Positions 58,151-64,000 of a stretch of 64,000 bases of DNA are shown piece by piece. The stretch is from Bacillota bacterium (GTDB lineage Bacteria; Bacillota; Clostridia; Acetivibrionales; DSM-1351). Each line of letters begins with the position of its first letter. Within the stretch, counting starts at the first letter, position 1. The notes under the pieces were generated by a model. That model saw only the letters and a list, made by a program, of their open reading frames with translations, made no database searches and was not told the origin of the DNA. The stretch spans positions 16,894-80,893 of the forward strand of contig JAEXFI010000047.1 of NCBI GenBank assembly GCA_023400235.1, read 5' to 3'. A program made the translations under genes and the position numbers.

Positions 58151-59992
58151 CGTGAATCCTTTGAGGACCCGGAAGCAGCAGAGCTGCTAAATAAATATTT
58201 TGTATGCATCAAGGTAGACCGTGAGGAACGGCCTGATATAGACAGCATTTACATGTCGGTATGCCAGGCACTTACAGGGCATGGAGGCTGGCCGTTGACC
58301 GTGTTTCTCACTCCCGGCAGACAGCCTTTTTTTGCAGGAACCTATTATCCCAAGGATGACAGCAGGGGAACCATGGGTCTTTTGAGTCTCCTTCAGGCCA
58401 TACAGGATGCATGGGAAAGCAATAGAAAGGCTCTCTTAGACTCTGCCCGTGAAATTTTAGCCTATCAGAAGGCCGAGAATGACTCAACTGGCGGTGAATT
58501 AACCAGGGATGCAATCCACGACGCTTTCTCCCACCTCAAGTACAGCTTCGACAGCATGTACGGCGGCTTTGGCAGGGCCCCAAAATTCCCCTCCCCTCAC
58601 AATCTCCTGTTCCTTCTCAGATACTGGTATGAATTCAAGGAGCCCTATGCCCTTGAAATCGTTGAAAAGACACTGGTATCCATGAAAAACGGTGGTATAT
58701 TCGATCATGTGGGGTTTGGCTTCAGCAGGTATTCCACCGACAGAAAGTGGCTTGTACCCCACTTTGAAAAAATGCTGTATGACAACGCTCTTCTGGCACT
58801 GGCCTACGGTGAAGCCTTCAGCGCTACAGGAAACCCGGAGTATTCTGCCACAGCAGGCCAGATACTTGAATATGTTTTAAGAGACATGACCTCTCCTGAA
58901 GGCGGCTTTTACTCTGCGGAAGACGCAGATTCCGAAGGTGTGGAAGGAAAATTCTACGTGTGGACTCCCCAGGAAATAAGCGATGTACTGGCATCCAGTG
59001 ATGGGGAGGAATACTGCAGGTTATATGACATTACAGAATCGGGTAATTTTGAGGAAAATAACATCCCCAATCTTATTGAGACAGGTTCCTTAGCTGCGGA
59101 CAAAACGGAGTTTGCCGAGAAGTGCCGTGTCAGGCTTTTCCACCGCCGAGAGCACAGGATACACCCCTACAAGGATGATAAAATACTCACCGGCTGGAAT
59201 GGTTTGATGCTCGCTGCCTTTGCCTACTGTGGAAGAATTCTGAAGCAAAGCAGGTTTATTTCTGTCTCGGAAAATTGCGCCAATTTTATTCTTGAAAAGC
59301 TATACAGCCAGGAAGGAAGACTTCTGGCCCGGTATAGAGCCGGAGAAGCTGCAATAAATGCCTTTCTTGAGGATTACGCCTTTCTGGTCTGGGGACTGTT
59401 GGAGCTGTATGAGGCAACCTACAAGGCGGAATATCTGGAATCTGCTATAAAATTAAACGGTCAAATGCTGGAGCTTTTTACGGACGATAATGAAAAAGGC
59501 CTTTTTCTTTACGGCAAGGATTCTGAGGAGCTGATTACCCGCCCCAGGGAAGGCTATGACGGTGCCATGCCTTCAGGAAATTCAGCGGCAGCCATGAATC
59601 TTATAAGATTAGCCCGGCTGACCGGGCGGCCCGAGCTTGAACAAAGGGCTAAAAGTATAATGGACTATTTCAGCGGTGAGGTGGAAGCCGCTCCAACGGG
59701 TCACAGTTACATGCTCTGTGCCTATATGTACTCCATTTCCGAAAATGCCTCAGAAGTGGTTTTGACAGGTAAAGCACACAGACCTATGTCCAATGCCTAT
59801 AACAGCGTATTCAGTCCATTTTCTGTAGCTGTTGCCAACATAACCCCCCAGCTTGCAGAGCTTGTGCCTTTTATACAGGAATACAAGGCACATGACCAAA
59901 CGCCCGCAGCTTATGTTTGCAGAAATTTTGCCTGTTCAGCTCCCGTAACCGAGCCTTCCCAGCTTGTAACCAGACTGTCGGCCCCAAGGTGA
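58124..59992 (+). pseudogene. Main part of an interrupted yyaL-type thioredoxin-domain protein gene (DUF255)
   Basis: This is the 3' portion of a DUF255/YyaL protein: thioredoxin-like domain from TCHWCHVMERESFEDPEAAELLNKYFVCIKVDREERPD, then an (alpha/alpha)6-barrel-type glycosidase-like domain (GGWPLTVFLTP, GGGFGRAPKFPSPHNLLFLLRY, VPHFEKMLYDNALL, GGFYSAEDADSEG, DDKILTGWNGLMLAAFA). It ends PRWQ-free at 59992. With fragment B the intact gene would encode 676 residues, a normal length. In the present state the only local start is ATG 58145, which has no ribosome binding site and excludes the CHWCH motif, so the cell probably makes no active product until excision. Confidence 0.88.
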
Positions 59993-60083
59993 ACAAGCAG
60001 CTTCTAATAAATTAACGAACATGTTCATTCATGGCAGCACAGCCTGAACCTATTGCGTTGCTTTTTATGCTGGTATGACAGCA

Positions 60084-60776
60084 CTATTTTATGATGCCCT
60101 CTATATAACCTCTCAAGGTCTTTTCATCCATGGAACCCTGGGCCATATCTACCAGATAGCCGTCACTGTCAATAAACAGGGTTGTGGGGATGGATCTTAT
60201 CCTGTAGTTATAGGCGGCCTCCTGCTGGGTGTCAAAGTGCACTGGAAATTTAAAGCCCTTTTTGTCAACGTAGTCCTGCCCGTCTTTCACAGTCTCCCGC
60301 TGTCCGTCGGTCAGGTCCACCATCATAAAGTTGACCTGCTCTCCGTAATCCTTGTATGCGTTATCAAAATGAGGCATCTCTTCCCTGCATGGCGGACACC
60401 AGGATGCCCAGAAATTCACTACCAGAGGCTTTCCCTCAAAATCCGTCAGTTTTACTGTATTTCCATCAGCGTCGACTACTGAAAAGTCCGGTGCCTTTAC
60501 CCGGTCCTCAGCACTTGACCCGCTCTGTTCACCGCCTCCTTTGCTGCTTTCTTTGCTGCTTCCTTCACTGCCTTGTTTACCGCCCTGTCCCTGGTTCTCT
60601 GCTCCACTGCCTGTCCCAACTGCAGTACTGCTCTGTGACGGCTTGGCATTGCCCTGGGAAAACTCTCCTCTGCCAGGGCTGAACTGCGCACTTAAAATAT
60701 TGTAGCCAATATATGCCCCACCCATTAAAATAATAAACGCCAGTATTCCTATCAGTGTCTTAAGTTTTCTACTCAT
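60084..60776 (-). CDS. Membrane-anchored TlpA/ResA-like thioredoxin
   Basis: A 230-residue extracytoplasmic thiol-disulfide protein. A signal anchor spans residues 5-28 and a Ser/Gly/Gln/Lys-rich linker about 33-92. The thioredoxin fold follows with WCPPC (C127, C130) and the cis-proline SIPTT. It is downstream of ccdA (24-bp gap), which would supply reducing electrons across the membrane. GGGAGGG precedes the ATG. Substrates are unknown. Cytochrome c maturation genes are not seen here. Confidence 0.9.
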   Translation of the reverse strand: MSRKLKTLIGILAFIILMGGAYIGYNILSAQFSPGRGEFSQGNAKPSQSSTAVGTGSGAENQGQGGKQGSEGSSKESSKGGGEQSGSSAEDRVKAPDFSVVDADGNTVKLTDFEGKPLVVNFWASWCPPCREEMPHFDNAYKDYGEQVNFMMVDLTDGQRETVKDGQDYVDKKGFKFPVHFDTQQEAAYNYRIRSIPTTLFIDSDGYLVDMAQGSMDEKTLRGYIEGIIK

Positions 60777-60800
60777 ACACCCTCCCTCTTCAGATAATTT

Positions 60801-61469
60801 TTATGACAAAAGCAACAACAGGTATCCTAAACGTCCTGTCATCATAAGTATTCCGACTAATATCAAAAATACGCCTGAGATGATGTTTATAACCTTATAA
60901 TGCCGTTTAACTGCATCAAAGGCACCCTTCAGCCGGTCTATGAGTACTGCACACACCATAAAGGGCAGGCCCAGTCCCAAAGAATAGAACAGCAGCATTA
61001 TAATCCCTTTTATCATTTCTCCCTGCTGACCGGCCTGCACGAGAGCAGACCCCAGGAAAGCTCCCACGCAAGGTGTCCAGCTTATGGAAAAAATCATTCC
61101 GAACAAAATAGCCGACATGAACCTGAGACCTTCCACTTTGGCAGTTAACTTTCCCATCTGCCCTATAAAAGGCAATTTAATGAGGTTTAGAAATCCAAGT
61201 CCCAGCAATATTACTATAATTCCTGAAACAATATTCAGTATTGTATGATATTCACTAAGAAATCCTCCCACCGCTCCGGCAAAAGCCCCCAGCAGAACAA
61301 ATACTGCTGTGAAGCCCAGAACGAAACCCAGAGAATTTATGAAGGCCTTCAGCCCCTTGCCCTCATCATTGGTACCTGCAAAGTATAGAACATAAATGGG
61401 CAGCATGGGCAGCATACATGGTGAAATAAAGGTTATAACTCCCTCAAGAAACAGAATAAAATACTGCAA
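60801..61469 (-). CDS. CcdA-family thiol-disulfide transmembrane electron carrier
   Basis: A 222-residue protein with six hydrophobic segments, the DsbD/CcdA transporter fold. Conserved proline-cysteine motifs appear as ISPCMLPMLPIY near residue 16 and SISWTPCVGAFLGSAL near 128. It carries electrons from cytoplasmic thioredoxin to the TlpA-like partner encoded next. The start is a TTG at 61469 with GGAGGA 9 nt upstream. Confidence 0.9.
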   Translation of the reverse strand: MQYFILFLEGVITFISPCMLPMLPIYVLYFAGTNDEGKGLKAFINSLGFVLGFTAVFVLLGAFAGAVGGFLSEYHTILNIVSGIIVILLGLGFLNLIKLPFIGQMGKLTAKVEGLRFMSAILFGMIFSISWTPCVGAFLGSALVQAGQQGEMIKGIIMLLFYSLGLGLPFMVCAVLIDRLKGAFDAVKRHYKVINIISGVFLILVGILMMTGRLGYLLLLLS

Positions 61470-61528
61470 TTATAAATTCCTCCATTATCGCGGTTCCTCA
61501 TTTAACTACGGCAAAAGCCTAAAATAAA

Positions 61529-61593
61529 GGAGCGTATAAAAATATCGACTGAATATACCAAGTCAGCATTATGGGATATTTTTATACAGCTCC
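61529..61593 (-). terminator. Long hairpin downstream of the symporter gene
   Basis: GGAGC plus GTATAAAAATATC pair with GATATTTTTATAC and GCTCC (one bulge), with an inner GACT/AGTC, followed on the minus strand by TTTATTTT. A second palindrome TTTGCTTTAAAGCAAA with TTTTATT lies beside it (61595-61616). The pair ends the symporter transcript or, if ccdA starts from the TATAAT at about 61624, lies in the ccdA leader. Confidence 0.65.
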
Positions 61594-61664
61594 CTTTGCT
61601 TTAAAGCAAATTTTATTCTATTATAACACGTTACAGGTATAAATGCTTATAATTGTTTTTTTAT

Positions 61665-63293
61665 TTATACATTTGAAAAACATTTATCTATAACCTTTTC
61701 ATCAATATCCAGCTTTCCAGACCTGCTTTTCGCCAGCCAAACCGCCGCCAGCACCACAATGGCCACAGGAAGAGCTATGAAGGTTGTTCCCACCATTGAA
61801 AGCTTTTCCAGAGAAGTTCCCAGCACAATGGAGGTTTTGCCTGTCAGCAGCTTACATATCTGCATGTAGGATGCATTTGAGTGAATAAAGAAGGTCCACA
61901 CAAACCAGGCCGCAGCACCGGAGATCATCCCCCACTTTGCGGCAGCTTTTGGAAGGCTTTTGAAATACAGCGCTCCTGCATAGACAGGTAAAAAGGCTGC
62001 AGTTGTCAATTCAAAGAACATGGTGGTAAACTTAGCTATTATACCGTCTGCTATGGGAAGACCGTTGGAGGACCAGGCTATTGCAGTGCTCAATACAATA
62101 ACCACAAGCGTAGCCGTCTTAGTCATGGTCAAGGTATTCCCCTTTTTACCGAAGCTCTTCTCGTACAAATCCCTTCCCGCCGCGGTTCCCATGGTGTGAA
62201 ACTGGGAGCTCAGGGTGGACATGGCAGCCGCCAGCATTGATACAAGGAATATGGCTGCAAACCACTCAGGCAGAAAAGATTTTATAAACAGCGGAATTAT
62301 GTTGTCATTTACCTTACCCGCTGCCATTATTGCAATCTTACCTGTTTTTTCGAACAATAGCACATTTGAAAGGGCTCCTACAACAAAGGCAACACCTGTC
62401 ATGGCCAATATGAATATACCTCCAGAAAATACTGCTCTGTTCAGCTCCCTGTCACTCTTAACCGTCATGAAGCGCACTACCAGCTGAGGCTGAGCCAACA
62501 CACCGATTCCAACCCCAAGTACAATAGTTGAAACCAGGCTCCACCACATGGGAGATCCACCCTTTGGCATTGAGGTCCAGCCCTGGAAGCCTGATGAAAC
62601 GGATTTAGCTATATCCTCCTGGATTGCGGGGTTTGAAAAAAGCTCAGTGAGCTTCTGGTGAGCTGCTGTAAAGCCCCCAAGGTTAACATAAGCCGTAATA
62701 AGCAGCACCATCATGGCCACAAACATTATGCAAGCCTGGAAGGCATCTGTATACATTACCGCCTTCATTCCGCCCATCCACACATATGCTGCCACAATCA
62801 GAACAAATGCCAGTAGCGAGATGCTGTAAGGTATTCCAAAATAGGTCTGTACAAAGTTGGCTCCGCCCTTTATAACGCTGGCAGCATAAATCGGCATGAA
62901 CAGGAATATAAGTGCCGCAGCAAATCCCTGAATAAACTTTGACTCAAACCTTTTACCCAACAGCTCCGGAAAAGTGTGGGCGTCCAGCCTGTGACCAATT
63001 TTTCTGGTTCTCTTGCCAAATAATACGAATGCAATGAAAATACCTATGAAAACGTTAAAGAAGGTAAGCCAGAGCAGACCCATACCCATGTTTGCAGCCA
63101 GTCCTCCAAAGCCCACAATAGCTGAAGTACTGATAAAAGTGGCCCCATAGGATAAAGCCATAATCAATGGATGTGTTTTTCTTCCTGCCAGCAGAAAGTC
63201 CTGAGACGATTTGGTGTTTTTATAGCCGAGATACCCCAGGAAAATAGTAATTAACAGAAATACGATAACAACAATTATCGAATAAAAAAACAT
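61665..63293 (-). CDS. Sodium:solute symporter (SSS family)
   Basis: A 542-residue transporter with about 13 hydrophobic segments. The family start is FLGYLGYKNTKSSQDFLLAGRKTHPLIMALSYGATFISTSAIVGFGG. The sodium-site helix 8 region is FLVSMLAAAMSTLSSQFHTMGTAAGRDLYEK. The substrate is not defined. The sequence is closer to the PutP/PanF side of the family than to sugar carriers. CTAAGGAGG precedes the ATG. A small accessory subunit gene lies 176 bp upstream. Confidence 0.92.
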   Translation of the reverse strand: MFFYSIIVVIVFLLITIFLGYLGYKNTKSSQDFLLAGRKTHPLIMALSYGATFISTSAIVGFGGLAANMGMGLLWLTFFNVFIGIFIAFVLFGKRTRKIGHRLDAHTFPELLGKRFESKFIQGFAAALIFLFMPIYAASVIKGGANFVQTYFGIPYSISLLAFVLIVAAYVWMGGMKAVMYTDAFQACIMFVAMMVLLITAYVNLGGFTAAHQKLTELFSNPAIQEDIAKSVSSGFQGWTSMPKGGSPMWWSLVSTIVLGVGIGVLAQPQLVVRFMTVKSDRELNRAVFSGGIFILAMTGVAFVVGALSNVLLFEKTGKIAIMAAGKVNDNIIPLFIKSFLPEWFAAIFLVSMLAAAMSTLSSQFHTMGTAAGRDLYEKSFGKKGNTLTMTKTATLVVIVLSTAIAWSSNGLPIADGIIAKFTTMFFELTTAAFLPVYAGALYFKSLPKAAAKWGMISGAAAWFVWTFFIHSNASYMQICKLLTGKTSIVLGTSLEKLSMVGTTFIALPVAIVVLAAVWLAKSRSGKLDIDEKVIDKCFSNV

Positions 63294-63469
63294 GCAAAAA
63301 TCCTCCTTAGAATTTGTGAAATAATAAAATTACAATTCTAAAGAGTAAGTTATCACCAGAATACTCGACCCTCTCTTATATTCTTAACTACATACTCTTA
63401 AATATGAAACTGTTTGTTTGAAAATTTATGTAAGAAACTTCGCTGAATTTTTAGATTGCAGATTGAGCC

Positions 63470-63631
63470 CTATTTCTCGCCCATTTCCCATTCTGCTTCC
63501 TCTTGTATCTGCTGACTTTCAAGTTCTCCGCCCTTGTTCCAGTTAACCAGGCCATATACCGCGCAAAGCAGCGCACTCAATATACAAAGCAAATATACTG
63601 CTATAATAGTAAAATCAGGTATGCCAAACAT
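63470..63631 (-). CDS. Symporter small accessory protein
   Basis: A 53-residue protein with one membrane helix (residues about 5-27, PDFTIIAVYLLCILSALLCAVYGL) and an acidic cytoplasmic tail ending EEAEWEMGEK. GGGAGGG precedes the ATG. Tiny proteins of this kind are regularly encoded before SSS symporters and have been grouped as MetS-like small subunits. The symporter gene follows on the same strand. It is too short for routine gene finding. Confidence 0.75.
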   Translation of the reverse strand: MFGIPDFTIIAVYLLCILSALLCAVYGLVNWNKGGELESQQIQEEAEWEMGEK

Positions 63632-64000
63632 CCTATCCCTCCCGTCCCCTTCTTCTGCTGATTACCGGCTCTTCACACAAACTTGCACCTGCAAACCTTT
63701 GAGAATACTGCCTGTAATCCCTTGAATAAATTGATAGTTTAAAAATCCATTACACCCGTACAACAAGAAAATTCGCTGCGCTCAGTTTTTACAGTGCTTA
63801 TTGGTGTGAAGTGCAGCAAATTTTCTTATTCGCTAGGGGGAACTACTTCCCCCTTCGACGAACCCCCTCTTGTAACCCGGGAAGGGGAGTCCCCTTTCCA
63901 AACCCCGAATATAGGAATTTATATAGAATGGAATTTTCTGGTGTACACACTCAAACTCAGTATTATGGGCATCTCATCCCTGTTTTAAAATATATAAATT
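63632..64000. other. Gene-free, strongly structured region at the right edge
   Basis: No convincing gene. AAGAAAATTCGCTGC (63765-63779) and GCAGCAAATTTTCTT (63813-63827) form a 15-bp stem with one mismatch. It is followed by GGGGGAA-ctac-TTCCCCC (63836-63853) and GGAAGGGG-agt-CCCCTTTCC (63880-63899). Three nested or consecutive hairpins in 135 bp could be a structured RNA, a mobile repeat end or a regulatory element. Confidence 0.5.

Noticed and set aside
58145..59992. Intact YyaL-like protein starting at ATG 58145
   Set aside because: There is no ribosome binding site, and the start would drop the CHWCH motif and the N-terminal 60 residues that are present in the displaced 5' fragments.

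Overview
The window looks like a chromosomal segment of a low-to-mid GC, Gram-positive, plant-polysaccharide-degrading Clostridia member, of the Ruminiclostridium / Clostridium cellulolyticum kind. This is inferred from strong AGGAGG ribosome binding sites, Lsa-type ABC-F, EFR1, DUF4179 and BlaR-type genes, and the sugar and xylan gene content. No rRNA or tRNA gene was recognised.

Layout. 1-3.85 kb: an ECF sigma factor with its DUF4179 partner, and a BlaI/M56 regulatory pair with a palindromic operator-promoter. 3.9-8.6 kb: L-rhamnose catabolism (rhaB-rhaA-rhaD) with a divergent DeoR regulator. 8.6-21.3 kb: housekeeping and stress genes: small alarmone synthetase, TetR with a zinc-ribbon protein, cytoplasmic GH10 xylanase and NodB deacetylase, gap, LysR, an alpha/beta hydrolase, a PadR pair, an unusual RnfD-RnfC fusion with a CoA-binding partner, EFR1 and glutathione peroxidase. 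21.5-23.3 kb: an Lsa-type ABC-F ribosome protection gene behind an attenuator-like leader. 23.4-26.7 kb: pantothenate operon (DUF2520-panB-panC-panD). 26.8-31.5 kb: redox enzymes and regulators, including two copies of a structured ~100-nt repeat.

31.6-45.9 kb: a minus-strand oligosaccharide locus. It runs GntR, IlvD/Edd dehydratase, DapA-type aldolase, membrane-bound AraC regulator, two LplB/LplC permeases, a lipoprotein binding protein, a GH43-like protein, a GH120 beta-xylosidase and an amidohydrolase. Together they suggest uptake of xylo-oligosaccharides, intracellular hydrolysis and a dehydratase/aldolase route for a sugar acid. A third copy of the structured repeat lies just before the GH43-like gene.

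46-49.6 kb is an accessory stretch: a SMI1/KNR4 protein, a HAD remnant, a ParE/Phd toxin-antitoxin pair, a frameshifted small gene and a second ECF sigma-DUF4179 pair.

49.7-60 kb holds the most interesting structure. A yyaL-type thioredoxin-domain gene (DUF255) is split at its CHWCH codons by a 7,014-bp element carrying a large serine recombinase, a small serine resolvase, an excisionase-like HTH protein and many small unknown genes. Both junctions share a 15-bp core. The reconstructed attB and attP are each symmetric around a central TG, and exact excision would restore an unbroken 676-codon gene. The element also carries, directly against its attP arm, a divergent copy of the 5' end of its own target gene, and a third decayed 5' fragment lies 1.3 kb upstream.

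60-64 kb: a TlpA-like thioredoxin with CcdA, a sodium:solute symporter with its small accessory subunit, and a structured, gene-free end.
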